Source of the DNA: JAGQOZ01 sp041399205 | Lineage (GTDB): Bacteria; Planctomycetota; Planctomycetia; Pirellulales; Pirellulaceae | Direction of reading: 5' to 3' | NCBI GenBank assembly: GCA_041399205.1 | Contig: JAWKTK010000010.1 | Location: forward strand, 230,143 to 294,142 | Length of the DNA: 64,000 bases | Part shown: one piece after another, positions 1 to 8,801 of the stretch | How the letters are laid out: each line of letters begins with the position of its first letter | Numbering within the stretch: the first letter of the stretch is position 1 | Translations under genes and position numbers: made by a program | The notes under the pieces: model-generated | Seen by the model: only the letters and a program-made list of their open reading frames with translations | Told to the model about the DNA's origin: nothing | The model's database searches: none

Positions 1-1
1 A

Positions 2-541
2 GTGAAATCGCATGGACAGTTTTGGTTGGTCCAAGAGAAGAAAGGTCGCCGCACGTTTTCCAAGGGCATTTGGGCTCCGGCGATCGTCATCCAGCAAGAA
101 CGTACCAAGCTGGTCGCCGAACGATCGACCGAAACGTATCAACGCAAGCAAGCCAATGCCGCGAAACGCCGATCGGAGACGCAGGCCGCGTACGTAGACG
201 AATTTGCCGACGCGGTGAAACGCTTCCTCAACTTTCATCCGGCCCATGCCAAGATTGCCGAACAACTAACGGCTGCCGTAACTGCCCACGCCACTCCGGT
301 TGGTAGCGGCACGGTCGCTCGTACCAAACGCATTCCGGTTGAACGTCGCGCTGAAGCCGCCGTCATCGCTTGGATGCGGCATCAAACCACCGCGTATGAT
401 TCGCTGGTGATTCCTCGAGTCAAAGGCAAGCGGCGCGAAGTTCGCCGAATGCTGGCCGCTCGTTCGCACGAACTGCTGGAACGCTATCGATCGGGTGCAT
501 CACTTCCCGCCGATTGCCCGCTGAAAGACGCTCTGCCATAA
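2..541 (+). CDS. DUF2293 domain protein (5' end possibly outside window)
   Basis: Reading starts at a GTG at the very edge of the window, so the true start may lie upstream. The last third carries the block RHQTTAYDSL followed by RVKGKRREVRRM, which I recognise as the DUF2293 pattern (His/Thr/Tyr-Asp then a basic helix and a closing helix LLERYR). The first part is rich in Lys, Arg and Gln and reads like a coiled, basic segment. No signal peptide or membrane segment is visible. The function of DUF2293 is not known; the basic composition suggests nucleic-acid contact, which is only an inference. A REP-like hairpin follows about 80 bases downstream. Confidence 0.6.
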   Translation: MKSHGQFWLVQEKKGRRTFSKGIWAPAIVIQQERTKLVAERSTETYQRKQANAAKRRSETQAAYVDEFADAVKRFLNFHPAHAKIAEQLTAAVTAHATPVGSGTVARTKRIPVERRAEAAVIAWMRHQTTAYDSLVIPRVKGKRREVRRMLAARSHELLERYRSGASLPADCPLKDALP

Positions 542-622
542 CGCCACGTCGCGAAATGATTCTGCCAGGAGTACAATGTTTTCCGTACTTATTACGCTCC
601 GTCGTGAAGAACGCAATAACCA

Positions 623-699
623 GGGACTCGTTACCATGTCCACTACACCAGCCGTAGTTTGAAATTTCGGAAAGCGTAGTGGATGAGGTAACGAATCCT
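623..699. repeat. REP-like inverted repeat upstream of sulfatase
   Basis: The left arm 623-646 (ends TCCACTAC) and the right arm 676-699 (begins GTAGTGGATGAGG) are inverted copies matching at about 19 of 24 positions around a 29-base loop. The right arm shares the core GGATGAGGTRACGAATCC with the three direct repeats beside the RAYT transposase at 63.2 kb, so this is a dispersed member of the same family. It lies about 95 bases before the likely sulfatase start. Confidence 0.8.
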
Positions 700-792
700 G
701 TCTTTTTGTTTCGGAATTCGTCACATGGTCCCATACGACCACAACGTACTGTCATCTACGTCCGTGGCAAAACCCATAGCAAGGTACAATTG

Positions 793-2967
793 ATGCATCG
801 CAAACAGCTCACTTCGAACGAATGGTTCCTTTGGTTCGCATTTGCAATTGCGTTCAATTCGGTGTGGATCGCCGAGTTGTTTGCTGCCGACGAACGCCCG
901 AACGTCTTGTTCATTGCGGTGGACGACTTGAATGACTGGATCGGCTGCTTGGGAGGCCATCCCGACGCGAAGACTCCGCATTTGGATCGGCTGGCTGAAC
1001 GAGGCTTGTTGTTTACCAACGCCCATTGCGCCGCGCCCGCCTGCCGACCTTCTCGTTGCGCTTTGATGACCGGCCAGCGCCCATCTACCACGGGCGTTTA
1101 CACCAATCAAAGCCAAGACCGGCCGACTATTGAACGTCTGCAGCCCATGAACAGATTCTTCATGCAGCACGACTACGATGTGGTGGGTGCCGGAAAAATC
1201 TATCATTCGTCACGGTTTTTCCCGGGCCACTGGGGCGAATCGGTTTCTGGCTTTCCGTCGGCTTCGGCCGTGCCTGCGAAACAAGATCGCTTCAATCCGG
1301 TATCCAATGTAACTTGGGGACCTGTCCCCAACGAATTTGCCGATTCGATGGGTGACACCCAAACCGTGAGTTGGATTATTGAACAGCTGAAGGCAGACCG
1401 AGAAAGACCGTTGTTTCTGGCGTGTGGCATTTTTCGACCACATATGCCGTGGTTCGCACCTCAATCGTTTTTTGATCAGTATCCGCCGTCGGCATTAACG
1501 CTGCCCAAGTTGCTGGAAGACGATCTGCAAGACATCCCGGCCGCCGGAAGAAAGATGGCCATCGGTAACAAACGAGCTGGCGTGAAGGCGATTGCGAACA
1601 GTGAATTTGGCACCATTCGCGGCAAGGGTCTGTGGAGCAATGCCGTACAAGCCTACTTGGCATCCATGTCCTACGCCGACCAGCAAGTTGGCCGTTTGCT
1701 GGACGCATTGGACGAATCGGGACAAGCGGATAAGACCATCATTGTGCTTTGGGGCGACCACGGCTGGCATTTAGGCGAAAAACATCACTGGAAGAAATTC
1801 ACACTGTGGGAAGAAGCCACTCGAGTGCCCTTGATCATTGTCGCTCCGGGAGTCACCAAGGCGAATCAGCAAACCGATCAGCCGGTCAGTTTGCTGGACA
1901 TCTATCCAACGCTGGTTGATCTTTGCCAGCTCCCAGAACCGGATCAGTTGGATGGTAAGAATCTGCGACCGCTGCTGGATGGTTCGGCCATTCGCTGGGA
2001 TCATGCCGCCGTGACCACACACGGCAAGGACAATCACGCGGTTCGCAATCAACATTGGCGATACATTCGCTACCAAGACGGCAGCGAAGAATTGTATGAT
2101 CATCGAGCCGACCCGCAGGAATGGACTAACCTGGCAGATGACGTTCGTTTCGCCCAGGTCAAAACCGAACTGGCCGCTTGGTTACCGCAGGCAAACGCCG
2201 AACCAACGCCGCAGATTCGTTCGAACCAAGAGAAGAGCGACAGCCAAGTTGATCTGGGCTCGTTCGACTGGGGTTCGGCCGAAGTCGCTGATAACCGACT
2301 GGTGCTTTCGATCAATACGGTGAATGAAAAGCGAGAGGTCACCGTGCCTCGCCTGAATAACTCCCTAGTGAGTATCCGCTTGAACGACAAAGACTCCAAA
2401 GACGTGCGACTACAGCCCGAACCGACCGAATGGCGAATCTCTATACCGAAAGAAGTGACCTTACCCTGCACTGTGGAATTGGAATTCGGCCAAGCGGTCT
2501 ATCTACCCACATCGCCTCGGACAATCACGCCGGACGAAAGCGGCAGTTTGGTACTGCATGCTCGAGACGCAGTGACGCATGGCAAACTGCTGCGTTTCGA
2601 ACCTCAGCCTCACAAGAACACCATTGGCTATTGGGCCAACCAAGACGATTGGGCCGAATGGCATTTTCAAGTAACGCAGCCTGGAACGTATCAAGTAACG
2701 CTGCGGCAAGGTTGTGGCAACGGGCACGGCGGAAGTAAAGTCTTACTGCAGATTGGTCAGCAAGAACTGACGTTTCAAGTTGAAGAAACAGGCGGTTTTC
2801 AGAATTGGCGAGACCGGCAATTGGGCACGGTCACACTGGACGCGGCAGAATCCGCCACATTGCAATTGCGCCCGCAGTCCAAGCCGGGCGGTGCTGTGAT
2901 GGATGTGCAGCAGATCACGTTGACGCCGGTGACAGACACGGATACGGACACGGACACGGAAGAGTAG
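793..2967 (+). CDS. Secreted sulfatase, iduronate-2-sulfatase-like, with C-terminal carbohydrate-binding-like domain
   Basis: Hydrolyses sulfate esters, probably on a sulfated polysaccharide, outside the cytoplasm. An in-frame start exists at 679, but the ATG at 793 gives a clean signal peptide (WFLWFAFAIAFNSVW, then AADERPNVLFI) and is preferred. The sulfatase signature is clear: CRPSR with Cys84 as the formylglycine precursor, metal-binding DDLN near the N-terminus and WGDHGWHLGEK later. The catalytic part ends near residue 480. A beta-sandwich region follows (about 590-710, HARDAVTHGK to the end) resembling the DUF5077/CBM-like tails of planctomycete sulfatases. The protein ends in an acidic TDTDTDTDTEE tail made by a short DNA repeat. 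No maturase gene is in the window. A cysteine-rich zinc-finger gene follows 18 bases downstream and may be co-transcribed. Confidence 0.93.
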   Translation: MHRKQLTSNEWFLWFAFAIAFNSVWIAELFAADERPNVLFIAVDDLNDWIGCLGGHPDAKTPHLDRLAERGLLFTNAHCAAPACRPSRCALMTGQRPSTTGVYTNQSQDRPTIERLQPMNRFFMQHDYDVVGAGKIYHSSRFFPGHWGESVSGFPSASAVPAKQDRFNPVSNVTWGPVPNEFADSMGDTQTVSWIIEQLKADRERPLFLACGIFRPHMPWFAPQSFFDQYPPSALTLPKLLEDDLQDIPAAGRKMAIGNKRAGVKAIANSEFGTIRGKGLWSNAVQAYLASMSYADQQVGRLLDALDESGQADKTIIVLWGDHGWHLGEKHHWKKFTLWEEATRVPLIIVAPGVTKANQQTDQPVSLLDIYPTLVDLCQLPEPDQLDGKNLRPLLDGSAIRWDHAAVTTHGKDNHAVRNQHWRYIRYQDGSEELYDHRADPQEWTNLADDVRFAQVKTELAAWLPQANAEPTPQIRSNQEKSDSQVDLGSFDWGSAEVADNRLVLSINTVNEKREVTVPRLNNSLVSIRLNDKDSKDVRLQPEPTEWRISIPKEVTLPCTVELEFGQAVYLPTSPRTITPDESGSLVLHARDAVTHGKLLRFEPQPHKNTIGYWANQDDWAEWHFQVTQPGTYQVTLRQGCGNGHGGSKVLLQIGQQELTFQVEETGGFQNWRDRQLGTVTLDAAESATLQLRPQSKPGGAVMDVQQITLTPVTDTDTDTDTEE

Positions 2968-2985
2968 GGCAGGAGCAACATTGCG

Positions 2986-3438
2986 ATGAATGTAAGTGAT
3001 CGGCTGCGGCAACTTCGTTGTGACGAATGCCAGTGGCGCAAGACGGTCGGCCCGGACGATATGGTAGATCGCCTGCGCACGATGGGGCGACTTCGCCGCG
3101 ACGCCAAGCCCGATTGGGAATACGTGCTGGAACTGTTTCGCTTGGAAAGTCAGAACATGACTTGCGGCGAATGTGGACAGCAAGGCCTGCTAGTCGAACC
3201 GGTTTCCGATGACTTCGACGATTGGGGCCAGCCAATAAAGTGCGAAGTTTGCAAAGCAGTCATTCCACCAGAACGAATCGAAATCTTTCCCAATTCCAAA
3301 CGTTGTGCCAAGTGCGTCGACGTTTCCACCGAAGAACGTGAATTCTGTGACTACTGCGGTGGACTGATGAAAATGGCGCCCAGCCGAGGTGCAGGGATTG
3401 TTCGCTATCAAATGATTTGCTCTGACTGCGGCCGATAG
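2986..3438 (+). CDS. Zinc-finger protein with TraR/DksA-type C4 motif
   Basis: A 150-residue soluble protein with several paired cysteines: CDEC near residue 12, CGEC near 61, then CEVCKAVIPPERIEIFPNSK with a following CAKC, and finally CDYCGG and CSDC. The third block (Cys-x2-Cys, about 17 residues with Ile, Arg and Pro, then Cys-x2-Cys) is the TraR/DksA C4 zinc-finger pattern. DksA proper is a coiled-coil RNA polymerase accessory factor; this protein lacks an obvious long coiled coil, so a DksA-like role is not shown. It probably binds two or three zinc ions. The start follows the sulfatase stop by 18 bases. Confidence 0.7.
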   Translation: MNVSDRLRQLRCDECQWRKTVGPDDMVDRLRTMGRLRRDAKPDWEYVLELFRLESQNMTCGECGQQGLLVEPVSDDFDDWGQPIKCEVCKAVIPPERIEIFPNSKRCAKCVDVSTEEREFCDYCGGLMKMAPSRGAGIVRYQMICSDCGR

Positions 3439-3469
3439 CGTCTAACAGCAAACAATAGGAAATGGATTC

Positions 3470-4824
3470 ATGTCAAAGTCAACTGACATTCGTGTGAAAC
3501 AAGCGACTTGGTCTACCACGCAGATTGATTACCGTTCGCCCATGAAGTTTGGCGGCCGAATCGTTGCGGATGTGACACTGCTGGACGTGCAGATCGACGT
3601 GGAAGATCGCCTGGGTAAACGTGCGACCGGGCGTGGCTCAATGCCGCTGGGCAATGTGTGGGGCTGGCCCAGTCAAATGCTCGACAACCAACAAACGCTG
3701 GCGATGATGCAAGAACTGGGGACGGCGATCACCGATGCAGCAAGCGACCTTTCGGAATTCGGTGATCCGTTGCAATTGTGTACTCGGCTGAGTCATCAAT
3801 ATCAAACACTCGCGGATCGCGTTACCACAACGGCCCATTCGTCCGAACCGATGCCTCGCTTGGCGCAGTTGGTTTGCGGCAGCCCTGCGGAAGCCGCGTT
3901 GTTTGATGCCTGGGGACGAACAGCCAAATTAAATTCGTACAATATGCTTGGTTCGGAATTTATGAACCAAGATCTCGCCCCGTTTCTGGGGGAAGACTTT
4001 GCGGGTGAATACTTGGACCAGTACACTCGCCGCCAACCCGTCGACCATTTGCCTCTGTATCATCTGGTCGGGGCGGCTGACCCGCTTACCGCAACCGATC
4101 AGCCGAATCGGCTCGATGACGGTCTGCCTGAAACGCTGGGCGAATGGATTATGGCGGATGGGCTGACACATTTGAAGATCAAACTCAACGGCGACGACTT
4201 GCCGTGGGATGTGGATCGAGTGGTCAGGATTGATGCCGTGGCTTCGGAAGTGCAGGCAAATCGCAACTGTTCAAATTGGTGTTATTCTCTGGACTTCAAC
4301 GAAAATGCCAAGATGTAGATTACGTCTTGGAATTCTTGTAAACTTACGAGCGAAATCGCCCGCGGGATTTGATCGAGTGCAATATATCGAACAGCCGACG
4401 AACCGAGACCTGCGCGCGAATCCGGACAACGTCATGCACGAAGCAGCCAAGATCAAGCCGGTGGTGATTGACGAATCATTGGTTGATTTGGAGAGCCTCC
4501 TGCTGGCTCGCGAGGTGGGTTATTCGGGCGTGGCGGCTCAAGGCTTGTAAAGGGCACAGCGAAGCGTTGCTCATGGGGTGCCGCGGCCAAAAGTATGGCA
4601 TGTTCTTGTGCGTGCAAGATTTGACGTGTCCAGGCTATTCGTTCTTGCATTCCAGTTCGCTGGCTGCTCGCGTCAATTCAGTTTCCGCCATTGAAGGCAA
4701 CGGCCGTCAATACTGCCCGTCCGGCAACGAAGCGTGGAAACAGAAGTATCCGTCGATGTTTGAAATTACCGACGGAACGGTAGGCACATTTTGCTTGGAC
4801 GGCGAGGGATTGGGGTTTGAGTAA
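3470..4824 (+). pseudogene. Enolase-superfamily protein (mandelate racemase/muconate lactonizing type), frame-broken
   Basis: The coding stretch reads as one enolase-superfamily enzyme divided over three frames. Part 1 (3470 to about 4300) has the N-terminal capping domain and the KxK-type LKIKLNGDD and metal ligand Asp in LDFNEN. Part 2 (about 4365-4545) has DRVQYIEQP and VIDESL, holding the next metal ligands. Part 3 (about 4545-4824) has KACKGHSEALLMG with the opposite-face Lys, then CVQDLTCPG and a closing domain. All catalytic elements are present in order, so the ancestral product is an active racemase, epimerase or dehydratase; substrate cannot be told. Several indels lie between 4300 and 4370 and one near 4548. 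Either a recent pseudogene or sequence errors. It begins 31 bases after the zinc-finger gene. Confidence 0.75.
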
Positions 4825-4923
4825 ATGGTGCCTCGATCAACACGAGCCGTCGGCGTTAGGCATTCGCAAAAAACGACGACTAACTCTGACAAATACTATT
4901 ATTCACAGCCTCTGGGGTAAGCG

Positions 4924-5436
4924 TCAGGACCATTGCATAGTTAGCCGGAGGCGAGCGTGGCGGTGGCAATTTAGGTGTCTGGATTTGCATCCGCCGGGCA
5001 ATGGTGAGTCCGTTCGGCGGCGGTGTTGGCGTTTTGCGTTTAGATGTTTTTCGTTTAGATGTTTTTCGTTTAGATGTTTTTCGTTTAGATGTTCGACGTT
5101 TGGATGTTCGACGTTTGGATGTTCGACGTTTGGATGTTCGACGTTTGGATGTGTGGTCACCACGAGTTCAGTGAACGAAGTCGCTGCCGTGGCACGACGA
5201 TTCGATGTCGCACCGCCGACCACCGGTTTTCGTTGCGATGATTCGCCGAGCGGCTTCCGGTCAGGCGTCTTGCCCGTAGTTCGCCGCGAGCCCAAGCGGC
5301 TTTTCCATCGGTAAAACGAAGCAGGCGAAATACCTTCCGTTTTGCAGAACTCGGCAACCGTCTGCTCGGACACCGAGTACCGTTCCAGCCGCTGCGCCCA
5401 AACCGCCCTTCGCTCCCCGATCGCCATGCGTCCCAT
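4924..5436 (-). CDS. IS66 OrfA/TnpA-like accessory transposition protein, degenerate
   Basis: The N-terminal 45 residues (RRAVWAQRLERYSVSEQT, then VAEFC, SPASFYRWKSRL) match the helix-turn-helix of IS66-family OrfA/TnpA proteins. The middle is expanded by a 15-base tandem repeat giving HPNVE four times and HLNEK-type units four times. The C-terminus shows LPGG in this frame followed by out-of-frame sequence, so the usual OrfA C-terminal domain appears shifted. No OrfB or IS66 transposase follows, so the element is a remnant rather than a complete IS. It sits at the leader-distal end of the CRISPR array, pointing away from it. Confidence 0.6.
   Translation of the reverse strand: MGRMAIGERRAVWAQRLERYSVSEQTVAEFCKTEGISPASFYRWKSRLGSRRTTGKTPDRKPLGESSQRKPVVGGATSNRRATAATSFTELVVTTHPNVEHPNVEHPNVEHPNVEHLNEKHLNEKHLNEKHLNAKRQHRRRTDSPLPGGCKSRHLNCHRHARLRLTMQWS
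5038..5157. repeat. 15-bp tandem repeat, eight units, two variants
   Basis: Units begin every 15 bases at 5038, 5053, 5068, 5083 (GTTTAGATGTTTTTC type) and 5098, 5113, 5128, 5143 (GTTTGGATGTTCGAC type). The unit length is a multiple of three, so the IS66 OrfA-like reading frame stays open and gains pentapeptide repeats. Confidence 0.9.
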
Positions 5437-5513
5437 GTGACAACTCCATCAACAGAATTGAAAAAATCACCCAGCCTACACCACCTGGCAACCATGGCAC
5501 TCAGAGACGCTTA

Positions 5514-8290
5514 CTTTCAATCCACGTCGCCCTCCGAGGAGAGCGACGACGACCCGACACCTCCCGACCCGACACCTGCACCATTGTTTCAATCCACGTC
5601 GCCCTCCGAGGAGAGCGACGACTTCCTGTTGCCGTTTAACCACTCCGTGAGCATTTCCGTTTCAATCCACGTCGCCCTCCGAGGAGAGCGACGACCCCAT
5701 AAACCGACGTCGACGGTCCCGGCGACGATGTTTCGATCCACGTCGCCCTCCGAGGAGAGCGACGACGATTTCGATTTTCCAAGTAGCCACAGGCACCATC
5801 GGTTTCAATCCACGTCGCCCTCCGAGGAGAGCGACGACCGAGCGTTTTCCTTGCGGCGTTCCGATAGTTCTGAGTTTCAATCCACGTCGCCCTCCGAGGA
5901 GAGCGACGACGCTGCATCAAAACCAAAAACCCCCGAACGTTTTTTGTTTCAATCCACGTCGCCCTCCGAGGAGAGCGACGACCGTCTGGCGGGGCTGCCG
6001 GCGTCGCGTGTGTCTGGTTTCAATCCACGTCGCCCTCCGAGGAGAGCGACGACCGTCACGAAACTATGCCACCACCTGGCAGGATCAGTTTCAATCACGT
6101 CGCCCTCCGAGGAGAGCGACGACTACAATGACCTCGTGCGGTCGACCAGCTCGTAATGTTTCAATCCACGTCGCCCTCCGAGGAGAGCGACGACCAAAGG
6201 GAACTAGGTTGTGCATTGCATTTCGTCCAGTTTCAATCCACGTCGCCCTCCGAGGAGAGCGACGACTCCCGCCAGACAGGTTTCGCAAGCGATGATTCTG
6301 CGGTTTCAATCCACGTCGCCCTCCGAGGAGAGCGACGACGCCAACGCCAAAGCTGGTCAAAATGCTGCCAGTGTTTCAATCCACGTCGCCCTCCGAGGAG
6401 AGCGACGACCTGGCCACCCAGACGAAACCAAACGACGTCCGCGTTTCAATCCACGTCGCCCTCCGAGGAGAGCGACGACTTTCAGTCCTTCCGTTTCTTC
6501 TCGCTGTTCAGTTGTTTCAATCCACGTCGCCCTCCGAGGAGAGCGACGACTAGCCACCCGGCCAAGTGTAGGGACCAGCGCCGCAGCGTTTCAATCCACG
6601 TCGCCCTCCGAGGAGAGCGACGACCGGTGATCAAAATTTCGTTGGTAACGGTATCGACCGTTTCAATCCACGTCGCCCTCCGGAGAGCGACGACCCTGTT
6701 CTCAATGTCACGGGCGACGACGTATCAGTAGTTTCAATCCACGTCGCCCTCCGAGGAGAGCGACGACCTAGTTAGCACAGTTTTTTGCCCTGATCGCATC
6801 AGTTTCAATCCACGTCGCCCTCCGAGGAGAGCGACGACCGAACGCTCGCAGAAAACAGCCAAGGACGAGTATACGTTTCAATCCACGTCGCCCTCCGAGG
6901 AGAGCGACGACACGAAAATGCAGACATGCGTTGTCGAACGGCAAGACGGTTTCAATCCACGTCGCCCTCCGAGGAGAGCGACGACCCACGAGCCAAAAGC
7001 AAGTACTGCGAACATGGGTGGTTTCAATCCACGTCGCCCTCCGAGGAGAGCGACGACGCGTACTTTTGTCACGTCAGTGAAGCGACTTTTTCAGTTTCAA
7101 TCCACGTCGCCCTCCGAGGAGAGCGACGACATGGCGTGGATTTCGTTCGCCTGTGATGCAATTAGTTTCAATCCACGTCGCTTCCTCCGAGGAGAGCGAC
7201 GACTATAAGCGTTTTTACGCCGTCTGGATCTTCGTGCGAGTTTCAATCCACGTCGCCCTCCGAGGAGAGCGACGACTGCTCGTTGCGTCCATGTTATTCA
7301 GTTCGTCTACGTTTCAATCCACGTCGCCCTCCGAGGAGAGCGACGACGTGTCCCGTGTTCAAAGTGTAGTGGTTCAAAATAGTTTCAATCCACGTCGCCC
7401 TCCGAGGAGAGCGACGACCCGTCGGCGACTTGGCAGCTACGCAATCCCAAACGGTTTCAATCCACGTCGCCCTCCGAGGAGAGCGACGACGCGCAGATGC
7501 GCGAACGCTACGCGTACCATTCGCGCGTTTCAATCCACGTCGCCCTCCGAGGAGAGCGACGACCGGCTATGGTGACTCGCAACGGTTCTTCGCAGCATGT
7601 TTCAATCCACGTCGCCCTCCGAGGAGAGCGACGACGCCTGCAACAATTGGGGATTGCAACTCAATAACGTTTCAATCCACGTCGCCCTCCGAGGAGAGCG
7701 ACGACCGCCCCGCGAACACGTAACTGGTCTTTTCCAAGCTGGTTTCAATCCACGTCGCCCTCCGAGGAGAGCGACGACTTCGCTGCAACTTGGTCGACGT
7801 TTCTACGGTATCGTTTCAATCCACGTCGCCCTCCGAGGAAGCGACGACCCGTGGCAATCTGCCACGGCTCACCTAAGAAACGCGTTTCAATCCACGTCGC
7901 CCTCCGAGGAGAGCGACGACGATAAGTCGATCGCTGTGTTGGCCCCGCCAAACTCAGTTTCAATCCACGTCGCCCTCCGAGGAGAGCGACGACGATGTCG
8001 CCTGTAAAGACTCCCGAGCCTTACACCCCCGTTTCAATCCACGTCGCCCTCCGAGGAGAGCGACGACACCGCCAGCACCGTGCGACGCCCAAAATTCGTA
8101 ATGCGTTTCAATCCACGTCGCCCTCCGAGGAGAGCGACGACATTTGTACGAGTGTTCATCTTTCACCAACGGCCACCAGTTTCAATCCACGTCGCCCTCC
8201 GAGGAGAGCGACGACAAGGAACCCCGCGTTGCATACCTACCCGCAGCACAAACGTTTCAATCCACGTCGCCCTCCGAGGAGAGCGACGAC
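5514..8290 (-). CRISPR. Type I-C CRISPR array, 39 repeats and 38 spacers
   Basis: The 37-base repeat begins on the plus strand with GTTTCAATCCACGTCGCCCT and ends with GAGAGCGACGAC. Its complement ends in GTGGATTGAAAC, the typical I-C 3' handle, so the array is transcribed on the minus strand like the cas genes, from the leader at 8291 towards 5514. An imperfect hairpin (CGTCGC...CTCC / GGAG...GCGACG) is present in each repeat. Repeat starts run from 5514, 5586, 5659 and 5730 to 8105, 8179 and 8254. Spacers are 33-38 bases; the four next to the leader are the longest (37-38). Variants: 5514 and 5730 have one substitution; 6088 and 7813 lack one base, 6660 lacks two, 7165 has two extra. Most I-C repeats are about 32 bases, so this one is long. 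Confidence 0.98.
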
Positions 8291-8468
8291 TCCCTGATCA
8301 TAACTTGTTGTGGTGCCTCGAAGAAAGATGCGTGGTTCGCGAACCTAGGCTCGAACCGTAGGTAGAGGCGAGAAGTACGGATGGGCTTCGTCATAAACGC
8401 TGATCCGGAAACAAGTTAAGGAAATCGCGAACAGTACGGGGGTTTTGGCAATCGCTCAGGGTTCGCGG
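8291..8468 (-). promoter_or_regulatory. CRISPR leader between cas2 and the array
   Basis: This 178-base stretch between the cas2 stop and the first repeat holds no gene. It contains the inverted pair CGCGAAC/GTTCGCG with arms at 8461-8467 and 8426-8432, separated by a segment with a run of C residues on the minus strand, and a perfect 12-base palindrome GGTTCGCGAACC at 8334-8345. Similar CGCGAACC-type inverted elements occur, as I recall them, in leaders of other I-C loci. Its position and orientation make it the leader carrying the array promoter and integration signals (inference). Confidence 0.75.
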
Positions 8469-8759
8469 TTAGGCAAATAGAGGCCCATCGATGTCAAAGC
8501 TGGTTACCACTCCAAAGTGCTCGATCTTTCGTCGCCAGTCGTTTCCAAGGAAATAGTAGCGAAGACTATCCAGTTCTGGGTCAGCAATTGATTCCAGTCG
8601 CCGCTTGCATTCGGCCCATTGCGCTGGATTGACCTCTAATTCGAAAACAGACTGTTGAACTCGCTGTCCATAGTCCAGGCAGCATTTCGCTACGTTCCGA
8701 AGCCGTCTGCGACCGTCCTTGTCTTGCGTGTTCACATCGTACGTGACCAGCATATACAT
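8469..8759 (-). CDS. cas2: CRISPR-associated endonuclease Cas2 (I-C)
   Basis: A 96-residue protein starting MYMLVTYDVNTQDKDGRRRL, the Cas2 ferredoxin-fold start with the conserved Asp after the first strand (YDV). It continues through VQQSVFELEV to the C-terminal RYYFLGND segment typical of I-C Cas2. Cas2 dimers bridge Cas1 dimers in the spacer integration complex. It is the last gene of the leftward cas operon, 42 bases after cas1, and the leader follows directly. Confidence 0.96.
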   Translation of the reverse strand: MYMLVTYDVNTQDKDGRRRLRNVAKCCLDYGQRVQQSVFELEVNPAQWAECKRRLESIADPELDSLRYYFLGNDWRRKIEHFGVVTSFDIDGPLFA

Positions 8760-8801
8760 TTCCAGCTCCTTGCGATCTGACGATTCAGCGGTTCATGCCT
8801 G

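Noticed and set aside
4300..4370. Programmed ribosomal frameshift in the enolase-like gene.
   Set aside because: Several shifts are needed within 70 bases and no slippery heptamer with a following structure is seen; indel errors or decay are simpler.
5437..8365. Many open frames across the CRISPR array that read as repeated peptides such as FQSTSPSEESDD.
   Set aside because: They are translations of the CRISPR repeat and spacers, with no ribosome sites and no family features.
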